Below, piece after piece: positions 1 through 6,370 of a stretch of 47,268 bases of DNA. Under the pieces are notes generated by a model, which worked only from the letters and a program-made list of their open reading frames with translations, was not told the DNA's origin and did no database searches. Each line of letters starts with the position of its first letter. The stretch's first letter is position 1. The DNA comes from a virus: positions 1-47,268 of the IMG/VR virus record IMGVR_UViG_3300044695_005632; one strand, given 5' to 3'. The position numbers and the translations under genes are program-made.

Positions 1-140
1 ACGACGTAGTGATCCTGAACCATGAGAAACACCTCCAAGAATGCCGAACGGCTCAGTGGACGATCGCCACCGAAAGAGACCGAACGGCGAGAGTTGTGAG
101 GTGGGTGCTTCTCTCGTCACTGACTATTGCCAACCGCTGA
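1..140 (+). CDS. 3' end of the membrane-protein gene that starts at 47067 (window ends joined)
   Basis: If the last base of the window is joined to base 1, the frame opened at 47067 continues for 46 more codons without a stop and ends in TGA at 138-140. The added segment is charged at first and ends with a hydrophobic stretch (VVRWVLLSSL). It then meets hairpins at 157-192 and the convergent gene at 200-484, as expected for the end of an operon. The continuity is seen in the sequence. That the molecule is circular, or a circularly closed contig, is inferred. An open frame of this length could arise by chance in GC-rich DNA. Confidence 0.55.
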   Translation, partial: DVVILNHEKHLQECRTAQWTIATERDRTARVVRWVLLSSLTIANR

Positions 141-141
141 A
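126..141 (+). repeat. 16-bp direct repeat, left copy
   Basis: The sequence attgccaaccgctgaa recurs at 544-559 as attgccgaccgctgaa, with 15 of 16 bases identical and no similarity beyond the edges. The copy at 126-141 contains the TGA that ends the end-spanning gene. The two copies bracket the only reverse-strand gene on this side of the window (200-484). This may be the scar of an insertion that carried that gene. Confidence 0.5.
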
Positions 142-156
142 AACTGGCCTCGTCAG

Positions 157-192
157 GCACCGCATCACGGTGCGACCCGCCGCAGCGGGTTT
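157..192. terminator. Two tandem hairpins between convergent genes
   Basis: The first hairpin has the stem GCACCG/CGGTGC (157-162 and 168-173) with loop CATCA. The second has the stem ACCCGC/GCGGGT (175-180 and 185-190) with loop CGCA, followed by a short T stretch on the forward strand. They lie between a forward gene ending at 140 and a reverse gene ending at 200. This suits a bidirectional terminator, although the U-tract is short. Confidence 0.5.
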
Positions 193-199
193 CGGCCTG

Positions 200-484
200 T
201 CACGCAAACCACCTCTTCTTCTTGAACCACCCGCACTCCTTGCACTGATCCAAGAAGAGCACGCCCCACTCCAGCAGCCGAAGGTCGTCCTCGGTCGCGT
301 TCTCGACGCCTGAAATCAAGTCCTCGCGCAGCATGCACCACGGCCATAAGGCAGACCACAAGAACAGGCTGGCCTGATTGAGCATCGACCTTTGCGTGAA
401 TATGGCGCTGAGGATTCCGTCCGCGTCCAGCTCGACGCCCATAGAGCACACGCCGACCAGGGCACAGAAAACACAGAGGAACAT
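200..484 (-). CDS. Hypothetical small membrane protein
   Basis: I do not recognise this 94-residue protein. It starts with a hydrophobic segment (MFLCVFCALVGVCSMGV) that could be a signal anchor. A second aromatic hydrophobic stretch follows (SLFLWSALWPWCML), and the C-terminus is basic with a CxxC pair (CKECGWFKKKRW). The start is supported by an AAGGAG ribosome-binding site 6 bases upstream. It is alone on the reverse strand, faces away from the accessory gene at 858 and converges with the end-spanning operon, so it is probably a separately expressed accessory gene such as a superinfection or membrane factor. That role is a guess. A near-identical 16-bp repeat flanks the gene. Confidence 0.65.
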   Translation of the reverse strand: MFLCVFCALVGVCSMGVELDADGILSAIFTQRSMLNQASLFLWSALWPWCMLREDLISGVENATEDDLRLLEWGVLFLDQCKECGWFKKKRWFA

Positions 485-543
485 GCGAAACTCCTTGGTC
501 AGTCAGCCACAGCGAAGTGCTGCCGGCTCTGCTGACACAAGAG

Positions 544-559
544 ATTGCCGACCGCTGAA
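544..559 (+). repeat. 16-bp direct repeat, right copy
   Basis: The sequence attgccgaccgctgaa matches the copy at 126-141 at 15 of 16 positions. It lies 60 bases upstream of the start of the reverse-strand gene and therefore closes the interval around it. Confidence 0.5.
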
Positions 560-716
560 TCCAAGGGGTTTGATAAGAACGATGGGGATGAGGGCGAGGA
601 GGAGGGGACGACCTCGACTCTTAGTAACTCTCGAGATTTCGCCCGGATGGGAACGAATGCGGGCTACGTAACCCCTGTGCCAGCGCGCAGTTACGGCACG
701 TGCGGGCCTAGGGCGG

Positions 717-752
717 CCCCCAGGCCCCCCCAGTCGGCCCCCCCACACCCCC
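717..752 (-). other. G-quadruplex-forming motif
   Basis: On the forward strand the tract reads C5-AGG-C7-AGTCGG-C7-ACA-C5. The reverse strand therefore carries four G-runs of 5 to 7 bases separated by loops of 3, 6 and 3, which fits the canonical G4 rule with room to spare. It lies between the two divergent genes. Reverse-strand transcripts starting upstream of it would carry the G4 in RNA; forward transcription would leave it on the template strand. Confidence 0.6.
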
Positions 753-796
753 ATGTTCCCCTCCTGGTTTTTTTCTCACTTTTGGTGCGACCCCCC

Positions 797-824
797 TTGC
801 GCTCCCTGCTCCGGGCGCTACATT
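797..824 (+). promoter_or_regulatory. Sigma-70-like promoter for the secreted-protein gene
   Basis: A -35 box TTGCGC (797-802) and a -10 box TACATT (819-824) are separated by 16 bases. Transcription would start near 831, leaving a leader of about 27 bases with a GGAGG-type ribosome-binding site before the ATG at 858. It is the most consensus-like promoter I noticed in the window and it faces a gene that ends in its own terminator. Confidence 0.5.
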
Positions 825-857
825 CAGCGCGTTCGGTCCCTTTCACGGAGGATCCCT

Positions 858-1247
858 ATGCGCATCGCGCTTTCTTTGGCCATGGTTCTGGCCCTGTCCG
901 CCGCTGCCCACGCTGGCCCGTTCTCCCGCTCCCGTTCCGTCAGCCGCTCTACCGAGTCGGCTTGCATCAACGGGCAGTGCGGAGAGCAGGTTCAGGTTCG
1001 GCAGAAGACCGTCGTCCGCACTCACGGCACCAGCAGCTCCGCTCAGGCGGCTGCCGAGGCCATGGCTGCTGATGGTGTGATGAGGCACTTCCAGCGCTCC
1101 TCTGCCTGCTACGAGGGCGTTGGCGTCGGTGGCAGCCCGGAGGCCGCTCTGGGCAGCTGCTGCAACAACGGCGGATCCGTGATCGACCAAGGCGTGGCCT
1201 ATGGCCATGGCCGTTGGTTCGCCTGCCGCAGGTACACCCTGCGGTGA
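858..1247 (+). CDS. Secreted planctomycete-type protein (accessory gene)
   Basis: This 129-residue protein begins with a clear signal peptide, MRIALSLAMVLALSAAAHA, with cleavage expected after AHA. The mature part starts with a serine/arginine-rich linker and then a compact domain with SSAQAAAEAMAADG, YEGVGVGGSPEAAL, a CC pair, VIDQGVAYG and a terminal aromatic/basic tail (WFACRRY). I recall this pattern from short secreted planctomycete proteins, so it is the best host clue in the window. The start has an ACGGAGG ribosome-binding site. The gene has its own promoter (797-824) and terminator (1256-1308), the layout of a phage moron expressed from the prophage. Its function is unknown; secretion out of the cytoplasm is likely. 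Confidence 0.75.
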   Translation: MRIALSLAMVLALSAAAHAGPFSRSRSVSRSTESACINGQCGEQVQVRQKTVVRTHGTSSSAQAAAEAMAADGVMRHFQRSSACYEGVGVGGSPEAALGSCCNNGGSVIDQGVAYGHGRWFACRRYTLR

Positions 1248-1255
1248 GCTTCGTG

Positions 1256-1308
1256 CCCCAGCGGTGGGAGGCCCGTCCCACCTCCTGCCGCTGGGGTGCT
1301 TTCTTTCT
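1256..1308 (+). terminator. Rho-independent terminator
   Basis: An outer stem CCCCAGCG/CGCTGGGG encloses an inner stem GTGGGA/TCCCAC with loop GGCCCG and a 7-base bulge. It is followed by TGCTTTCTTTCT. It begins 8 bases after the stop of the secreted-protein gene and ends before the SSB start, so it separates the accessory unit from the early operon. Confidence 0.75.
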
Positions 1309-1328
1309 CTGGGGCAGGGAACACGTTC

Positions 1329-1712
1329 ATGGCAAGCTTCAATCGCGTGGTGTTGGTCGGGAATGTCACCAGGGACGTGGAACTCCGCGTCCTTGGGAGC
1401 GGGACATCGGTGGCCGACATCGGCATGGCGGTCAATGACCGCTACAAGAACAAGTCCGGAGAGTGGGTCGACGAGCCCACCTACGTCGACGTCTCGGCCT
1501 GGGGGCGGACGGCAGAGGTCGCATCGGAGTACCTCCAGAAGGGATCTCCGGTGCTGATCGAGGGTCGCCTCAAGCTGGAGACCTGGGAGAAGGACGGCCA
1601 GAAGCGATCAAAGCTCAAGGTCGTCTGCGAGAAACTCCAGCTGCTCGGCCAGAAGGGCGGCGGTTCTCAGTCCCGATCCAGGGACGACGAAGACGTCGAG
1701 ATTCCGTTCTGA
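1329..1712 (+). CDS. ssb: Single-stranded DNA-binding protein
   Basis: This 127-residue protein is a standard bacterial-type SSB. The OB fold starts at MASFNRVVLVGNVTRDVELR, the core has YVDVSAWGRTAEVASEYLQKG and the strand pattern continues through VLIEGRLKLETW. A short flexible linker follows, then the acidic tip DEDVEIPF used for partner binding. SSB coats ssDNA during replication and recombination and recruits helicases and nucleases through the tip. The start at 1329 is preferred over an in-frame ATG 33 bases upstream because it matches the family N-terminus and follows an AGGGAA ribosome-binding site. It would support the ERF/RecE and helicase functions encoded at 37-41 kb. Confidence 0.95.
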   Translation: MASFNRVVLVGNVTRDVELRVLGSGTSVADIGMAVNDRYKNKSGEWVDEPTYVDVSAWGRTAEVASEYLQKGSPVLIEGRLKLETWEKDGQKRSKLKVVCEKLQLLGQKGGGSQSRSRDDEDVEIPF

Positions 1713-1730
1713 CACTCCGGTCGACGTGTG

Positions 1731-1809
1731 TCCGCATTCGTCCAAGGGCCGTGCACGGCCTCGGCAGGATCCCTTCGGGAGACGTGGGTTCGAATCCCAC
1801 ATGCGGCCA
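1731..1809 (+). tRNA. tRNA-like element, anticodon unresolved (possibly degenerate)
   Basis: A perfect T-arm (GTGGG, loop TTCGAAT, CCCAC at 1784-1800) is followed by ATGCGGCCA. The 5' end TCCGCAT at 1731-1737 pairs with ATGCGG over six bases, giving an acceptor-like stem and a total length close to a tRNA. Between them I cannot fold a normal D-arm plus 7-base anticodon loop. Instead there is a perfect palindrome GGCCGTGCACGGCC (1747-1760) and a small TCCC/GGGA hairpin. It may be a decayed tRNA, an old attachment site, or a tRNA-like regulatory element. A covariance-model scan would decide. Confidence 0.5.
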
Positions 1810-1842
1810 TTTTCATCTTTCTGGAATCTGGGAAGGACGCCC

Positions 1843-3129
1843 ATGACAAAGCGCGACGATCAGGCCAAGGAATACGCGGAGGAGTCCGGCTCTCTTGACG
1901 GCTACCACCCCATGGTGCGTGACTTCATCCTCGGGCAGGGCTGCTTCTCCCAGGATAAGGAGAAGGAAATGCACGAGCACGTCTGGCGCAGGCTCCAGGA
2001 GCGGCTCTCGGTGGCGATGGTCGAGGCCCTGCGGGAGGGGTTCGCCGCGGTCGACAAGAGATGGGACGCGCTCGATCAGCCCGCTGGCGGAGCGGCCAAG
2101 GCGATCGCCAGTCCCTTTGCCGAGGCCGCGGAACGCTCATCGACGGTGAGCAAAACGGGCGAGGGGCAAAGCGGCATGCGCACGGAGCGGATCACGCTTG
2201 AGGTGACGCACAACGCAGCCTTGAGCGCTCGTGAATGGCACATGTGGCGTACGATTTTTGACCCCAGGTACGGCGAATCCGTCCGCGTCGTGAGCGACGA
2301 GGAGCGGGAGGCCGCTCTTCCCGATGTTTCCGACCAGGACGGCGACCGCGTTGCCATCGACTGGCAGGGTCTGACGAAGGTCTTGCAGGCCGAGCGTGAC
2401 GCCGCGAATCGCGAGCGGGATGCGGCTGTGGCTGAGTCCGAGCGTCGGCTGCGTCTGTGCGAAACGATGAAGAGAGACGGGGATTCGGCCCGTTTTCATG
2501 CGGCGGTCGCCCAGGCCCGCGTTGCCGAACTGGAGGAAGCCCGCAAGCGATTTGACACCGCTCTGGAAGAGGCCCGAGACGCCAGCGGGATCAACGATTT
2601 CATTGTCCAGAGAGACGAGGCTTTTGACGAGCGTGACGCCGCGATCCGCGAGCGGGAGGCATGGAAGCTCCTCGCCGACCGCACGAACGAAAGGCTTTCT
2701 GCGGCAGAGGCGCGCGTGGCTGAACTGGAGGCCGCGAGCGGCGGCGGGGAGGGAGAGCCGGTGGCCTTCGGCGTGCGAATGAAGAGCGGCACGTTCAAGG
2801 GATTCCTGTTTCCGTCAAGGGAGAAGGCAAGCAAGTGCGCTGAACTCATCACCGACGAGGTGGTCGCGTTCTTTCAAGAACCTCCGCAGCCGCGCGGGTG
2901 GCTGACGGAGGAGGAGCGGGAGGCGGTTCAGTGGGCGGCAGACGCAGCCTACGACAAGCAGCATCCTGCCGAAGATACGCTGCGGTCTGTCCTCGCCCGC
3001 TCGACGCCGCCGGAGGTGGTACTGCCGTGTTCGTGGAAGACAATCCAAGGCGAGCTCGTCTGCCTGCATCGTGAGGTTATCGCCGCCCTCGCCGCGGCGG
3101 GCGTGTCGGTGAAGGAGGTGGGGAAGTGA
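1843..3129 (+). CDS. Hypothetical coiled-coil protein
   Basis: This 428-residue protein has no recognisable enzymatic motif. Its middle (about residues 175-310) is a long charged heptad-like coiled coil with repeated blocks such as ERDAANRERDAAVAE and EARVAELEAA. The C-terminal third contains GWLTEEEREAVQWAADAAYD, a segment I have seen in uncharacterised proteins linked to planctomycete prophages. The start at 1843 follows a GGGAAGGA ribosome-binding site; the frame is open further upstream only through the tRNA-like element. It leads a tightly overlapping group of small early-type genes up to 4289. Its role is unknown. Confidence 0.75.
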   Translation: MTKRDDQAKEYAEESGSLDGYHPMVRDFILGQGCFSQDKEKEMHEHVWRRLQERLSVAMVEALREGFAAVDKRWDALDQPAGGAAKAIASPFAEAAERSSTVSKTGEGQSGMRTERITLEVTHNAALSAREWHMWRTIFDPRYGESVRVVSDEEREAALPDVSDQDGDRVAIDWQGLTKVLQAERDAANRERDAAVAESERRLRLCETMKRDGDSARFHAAVAQARVAELEEARKRFDTALEEARDASGINDFIVQRDEAFDERDAAIREREAWKLLADRTNERLSAAEARVAELEAASGGGEGEPVAFGVRMKSGTFKGFLFPSREKASKCAELITDEVVAFFQEPPQPRGWLTEEEREAVQWAADAAYDKQHPAEDTLRSVLARSTPPEVVLPCSWKTIQGELVCLHREVIAALAAAGVSVKEVGK

Positions 3130-3233
3130 AACTTTTACTTCGGCTTGTGAGTGCGGCTCTGCTGGTCGTAGGCGCTGTGGCGGTGAGCGTTTGGGTGTGG
3201 GTTGTGTTCATGCTGTCGATGGCAGGGAGATGA
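3126..3233 (+). CDS. Tiny single-pass membrane protein
   Basis: A GTG-started frame of 35 codons overlaps the preceding stop by four bases (GTGA) and ends next to the start of the following gene. The peptide begins VKLLLRL and is almost entirely hydrophobic through VVGAVAVSVWVWVVFML, which predicts one transmembrane helix. Coupling to both neighbours supports it being translated, but it is short and has no recognisable family. Confidence 0.5.
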   Translation: MKLLLRLVSAALLVVGAVAVSVWVWVVFMLSMAGR

Positions 3234-3235
3234 CT

Positions 3236-3748
3236 ATGAGTTGCGACTGGTGCGAACGTCCCGTCGGAGCAAGTCACGCAGTCACGTGCCCGCTGAAGGG
3301 ATATGTAACCGAGCCTCCGGCACCTTTGGCAGGAGGAGCAGGCGATGAGATCGCCAAGCTCCGTGCCGAGATCGCCCGGCTCCGCAAAACCGCCGACGGA
3401 CAGATCCGGTCCCGCGTTGCCGAGGACATCGCCGTCGAGTCAGCCTGGGAGCGATGCGGTATCACGCCGCACTGGCCCGACGACGAGGCAGGAAGCATTG
3501 TCAGTCACGCAGAATCGATGGCGATGGAGATCGCCCGGCTCCGCGAGGAGCGGATTGAAGAGCCTCTTGCGCTCCCGGCGCTAAAACACACGTTCGACCG
3601 CATCATCAACGACGCTCGTCTTGAGTTCCGAAAGACGCCGTGGCTGTTCGGCAAGCCCGCCACCGAGTTGAGCAAACGGGAGCTCCTCGCCCTGGCGATC
3701 CTCCAGGCAAACCCCATCAGTTCGTATGTCTCCAAGGAGGAGTTTTGA
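3236..3748 (+). CDS. Hypothetical protein with N-terminal Cys cluster
   Basis: This 170-residue protein starts MSCDWCERPVGASHAVTC, a cysteine arrangement resembling a small zinc knuckle. A coiled-coil-like stretch follows (DEIAKLRAEIARLRKTADG), then a helical C-terminal region. The ATG at 3236 sits 6 bases after GGGAG. Another ATG at 3230 overlaps the stop of the preceding small gene but has the ribosome-binding site directly against it. It is coupled by a one-base overlap to the MazG-like gene at 3748. Function unknown; the context suggests an early gene. Confidence 0.7.
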   Translation: MSCDWCERPVGASHAVTCPLKGYVTEPPAPLAGGAGDEIAKLRAEIARLRKTADGQIRSRVAEDIAVESAWERCGITPHWPDDEAGSIVSHAESMAMEIARLREERIEEPLALPALKHTFDRIINDARLEFRKTPWLFGKPATELSKRELLALAILQANPISSYVSKEEF

Positions 3749-4059
3749 TGGATGCCAACAAGCTGATCGCGTCGTTTGAGCAGTGGGGTATCGATCGAAA
3801 GATCGTGCTGAACTCCACGCCCAAGGCGCAGTTTCTGAAAACCGTCGAGGAGGTTGGCGAGCTCGCCTCCGCCCTCGCCAAGAACGACAAGCCAGGGATG
3901 GTCGATGCCATTGGAGACATCGTCGTGACCCTCACGATCGTGGCGTCGTGTGCTGGCGTGCCGCTGACGGAGTGCATGCGGGCGGCGTGGGAGCAGATCA
4001 AGGACCGGAAGGGCACGCTGACTCCAGATGGCGTCTTCGTGAAGGAGCCGCAGCAATGA
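3748..4059 (+). CDS. MazG-like nucleotide pyrophosphohydrolase
   Basis: This 103-residue protein matches the all-alpha NTP pyrophosphohydrolase (MazG/dUTPase-2) fold. The metal-binding motif is visible as EEVGE at residues 34-38, followed by DAIGD at 53-57. Such enzymes hydrolyse (d)NTPs to monophosphate and pyrophosphate with magnesium. In phages they are linked to dNTP-pool cleaning or to lowering (p)ppGpp. The substrate here cannot be told from sequence. The ATG overlaps the previous stop (TGATG), and the next gene overlaps its own stop (ATGA), so it is part of a coupled early operon. Confidence 0.85.
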   Translation: MDANKLIASFEQWGIDRKIVLNSTPKAQFLKTVEEVGELASALAKNDKPGMVDAIGDIVVTLTIVASCAGVPLTECMRAAWEQIKDRKGTLTPDGVFVKEPQQ

Positions 4060-4289
4060 GCGACGTGGCCAAGGACGCAAAAGAGTGGCTGGCAGAACAG
4101 CCGCAACGCACGCAGACGCACAGCGAGAACTGCCACAAGTGGCACGCGTCGTGTCTCGTTTCTCGATTGCTGGCCGAGGTCGAGCGCCTAAGGGAAGAAA
4201 AGTCCGCCGACTGGAAGGCTGCCTGCGAGGCCGCCAGGATCGCATCCGAAGAGATCGCGGCCCTCAGGGCCATGCGGGTGGTTCGATAA
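4056..4289 (+). CDS. Hypothetical small helical protein
   Basis: This 77-residue protein overlaps the MazG-like gene by four bases (ATGA). It has a His/Cys group (HSENCHKWHASC) near residues 23-34 and a helical charged C-terminus (LLAEVERLREEK). The histidine and cysteine spacing could bind a metal, but I do not recognise the family. It is the last gene before a hairpin and the start of the virion block. Confidence 0.65.
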   Translation: MSDVAKDAKEWLAEQPQRTQTHSENCHKWHASCLVSRLLAEVERLREEKSADWKAACEAARIASEEIAALRAMRVVR

Positions 4290-4298
4290 GCGGCGCCG

Positions 4299-4318
4299 CC
4301 AGGGCATAAACTCCCTGG
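4299..4318 (+). promoter_or_regulatory. Hairpin overlapping the next ribosome-binding site
   Basis: A perfect six-base stem CCAGGG/CCCTGG with the eight-base loop CATAAACT lies just upstream of the gene at 4327. The last two G of the stem are the first two bases of its GGAGGG ribosome-binding site (4317-4322). Folding of the leader could therefore tune translation of the first gene of the virion block. No T-run follows, so termination is unlikely. Confidence 0.4.
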
Positions 4319-4326
4319 AGGGCAAG

Positions 4327-4524
4327 ATGTCAGTGCCGCGCACCAATCCCGAAGAACTTCGCCGAATCTCCGGCGTTGCTCCGCCGGCCAGGGCCCTGGC
4401 TCCTCTCCAGCCAATGCCGATCGACGTCCCACCTCCGCCGCCTCGGAGGAGACAGCCGCAGTCGATTCTTGACGGCCTGCGGCGCTCGCCGGCGCGAGAA
4501 CAGCCGCAAAGAGGAGCGCGATAA
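4327..4524 (+). CDS. Hypothetical proline/arginine-rich small protein
   Basis: This 65-residue protein is rich in Pro and Arg (IDVPPPPPRRRQPQ) and looks disordered. It starts at an ATG four bases after GGAGGG, and its stop overlaps the next ATG (TAATG). It opens the virion block. Basic proline-rich peptides in this position can be minor virion or packaging-associated proteins, but nothing here shows a function. Confidence 0.6.
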   Translation: MSVPRTNPEELRRISGVAPPARALAPLQPMPIDVPPPPPRRRQPQSILDGLRRSPAREQPQRGAR

Positions 4525-5129
4525 TGCCCGGAGTTGACCCGCGACAGCAGTACGGCAGCGCCATGCGCGGCAGGCCCCAGCAGGACACTGAGGCCATGTT
4601 CGCCGGAGCCAGGGGCCACATCTCTGGCGCGCAGGAGCGGCTCCGAGAGGTCGACTTCGACCCGTCCGCTCCTGTGATGCAAACAGGCGCCCCAAGCGAA
4701 CCAACGATCTCCGGAATCGTCAACGGATTCTCGGCGATCACCCACATGCCGCCCCAGGCCGCAGGGATGCTCGCTTCCGGCGCCGAGGCTGCGGATGTCC
4801 TCAGGGGCATACACTCGTTCGGAAAGTCCGCCTACAAGACGCCAGGGGTGCTCTCAGGGCTGCGCGGCGGCCCCAAGGACACCGCCGATCGGCTGGCCAC
4901 GCTCTCCGGCAGTCAGCCTGCGTACAAGGCCGCAAATACCGCCAGGGGCCTGTCGAAGGGCGTGGCGGAGTTCTCCGGATACGGCGACGGCGTGTACGTC
5001 CCGCAGACAAGCATCCGCCCGCACGAGCAGGAGCAGTGGCAGCGGCAGCGGGCGTCGGCGAACATGCGCGCCGCTGCCAGCAGCGCCCCAAACGCAGTCA
5101 TGGCCATGCTCGGCTACGGGCCTCAATAG
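4524..5129 (+). CDS. Hypothetical virion-block protein
   Basis: This 201-residue protein is rich in Gly and Ala and has no recognisable domain. The sequence alternates polar helical segments with small-residue stretches (APNAVMAMLGYG at the end). Its ATG overlaps the previous stop, and the next gene begins after an AGGAGA ribosome-binding site ten bases downstream. The location upstream of the scaffold and capsid genes and its composition suggest a minor structural or internal protein. That is an inference from position. Confidence 0.65.
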   Translation: MPGVDPRQQYGSAMRGRPQQDTEAMFAGARGHISGAQERLREVDFDPSAPVMQTGAPSEPTISGIVNGFSAITHMPPQAAGMLASGAEAADVLRGIHSFGKSAYKTPGVLSGLRGGPKDTADRLATLSGSQPAYKAANTARGLSKGVAEFSGYGDGVYVPQTSIRPHEQEQWQRQRASANMRAAASSAPNAVMAMLGYGPQ

Positions 5130-5138
5130 GAGACCGGC

Positions 5139-6305
5139 ATGGCGTGGTCTGACTACATCCCGTTCATGGGGTCCGGAGACGACGATCAGGACCGATCCAC
5201 GAGGATCAAGGCCATCGTCCAGGACATACGCAACCGCCACGAGCTGGATGGAGACAGCAGGCCACTGGCAGAGATCGGCCAGGAGCTGGAGAGCGTCTAC
5301 GGAGATGCCGCGAGCGGCCTCGGCGGAGAGCAGGCGACTCCTGGCTGGAGGAATGCCGCCGAATACCAGGCCGCCACGGCGGGCGTGGATGACTTGGATC
5401 GCCAGGGGTGGATGTCTCCTGATCGCTACGAATACATGCAGAACGCAGGCCGCGACATCGACTTCCTTTCGAACGTCGAGAGCGACCCAGAGAAGGCGCT
5501 GTACTACTGGGACCGATCCAACGGCGCCAGGTCCACGAGAGAGTCTCTGTGGGGGCCGAACTACCAGCGGTACTCGCCGTGGTCCATGGGCGCAATGGCG
5601 ACTGTTGGCGACCGCAGGTCCGTGATCGCCAAATACCTGCAGAACATGTCGATCCTTTCGAACGGAGTTCAGGACTGGCTCGGAGGAACGCCCGTCGCCG
5701 ACGCCGCGAAGAACGCGTGGGCGCTGAATCAGCTTCAGCAGAGGGCCAACATCGGCGAGAACCCTGTCGGAACGCTCCCGGATCGCCCTGAAGGGGCGTC
5801 TCCCGACGACCTGTCGCGCGAGTGGCAGGAGAACAGCGAGTATCTGAGGTCACTTCACGACCGCGTGAGCCCTCGATCTGGCCAGTACATCGCCAACAGG
5901 GCGACCGGAATGCAGCTTCCGAGGGTGGCTGGGGATGTCGTGGGCACTGTGGCCTCGATGGCCGACCCAACCCTGCTGGCCGGGCTCACGAAAGTGCCTC
6001 TTTCCGCTGCCAAGGCTGCCGCAACCAGCCCGATTTCGTCGGCGGCGCGGTACGCAACGGCCACCGCAGGGCAGTTATCGAGGGAAGCCAAGCAAGAAGC
6101 AGTGTTCGGCGGCCTTCTTGGCCTGCTTCTGTCCCCATCTGGGTCGCATACGGTGCAGGGATGGAAGGACTACCTGTTCCAGCCGTCTCCGGCCCCTGAT
6201 TCCGCCGCCGAAGACGAGCGCCGGGCTGCCGCGAGCGAGATCCTGTCGCCCCAGTGGATGGAAAAGGCGCCGAAAATCGACCGCATTGGCGACTGGCTCA
6301 GGTAG
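5139..6305 (+). CDS. Putative minor virion protein
   Basis: This 388-residue protein has an acidic N-terminal half with many aromatic residues (ALYYWDRSNGA, WGPNYQRYSPW). It also has two hydrophobic or small-residue stretches (VAGDVVGTVASMADPTLLAGL; AVFGGLLGLLLSP) that could insert into or cross a membrane. Such amphipathic segments are seen in ejected internal virion proteins. No catalytic motif is visible. It starts at an ATG after AGGAGA and precedes the scaffold gene by 65 bases. Confidence 0.65.
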   Translation: MAWSDYIPFMGSGDDDQDRSTRIKAIVQDIRNRHELDGDSRPLAEIGQELESVYGDAASGLGGEQATPGWRNAAEYQAATAGVDDLDRQGWMSPDRYEYMQNAGRDIDFLSNVESDPEKALYYWDRSNGARSTRESLWGPNYQRYSPWSMGAMATVGDRRSVIAKYLQNMSILSNGVQDWLGGTPVADAAKNAWALNQLQQRANIGENPVGTLPDRPEGASPDDLSREWQENSEYLRSLHDRVSPRSGQYIANRATGMQLPRVAGDVVGTVASMADPTLLAGLTKVPLSAAKAAATSPISSAARYATATAGQLSREAKQEAVFGGLLGLLLSPSGSHTVQGWKDYLFQPSPAPDSAAEDERRAAASEILSPQWMEKAPKIDRIGDWLR

Positions 6306-6370
6306 CGCGCCAAAATGTACGCCCGTACACTCCGTGAAACGCGCCATCTGCGCCAACCCTGGAGTGAGTC

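Larger units (their letters stand above)
485..857. other. Divergent intergenic region
   Basis: This 373-base stretch has no convincing gene. It contains the second copy of the 16-bp repeat (544-559), a C-rich tract forming a G-quadruplex motif on the reverse strand (717-752), a T7 run at 768-774, and a sigma-70-like promoter for the forward gene at 858. The long forward frame crossing it is low in complexity and has no ribosome-binding site at its start. It probably carries the promoters of both flanking genes; I could not pick a convincing promoter for the reverse gene. Confidence 0.6.

Noticed and set aside
1-23. Reverse-strand ATG with a GGAGGTG site, looking like a gene cut by the window start
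   Set aside because: When the window ends are joined, the opposite strand carries a better membrane-protein frame, and the reverse frame reads as low-complexity shadow sequence.
545-1072. Forward frame of 175 codons crossing the divergent intergenic region
   Set aside because: Low-complexity proline/arginine-rich translation of C-rich DNA that overlaps the secreted-protein gene in another frame.
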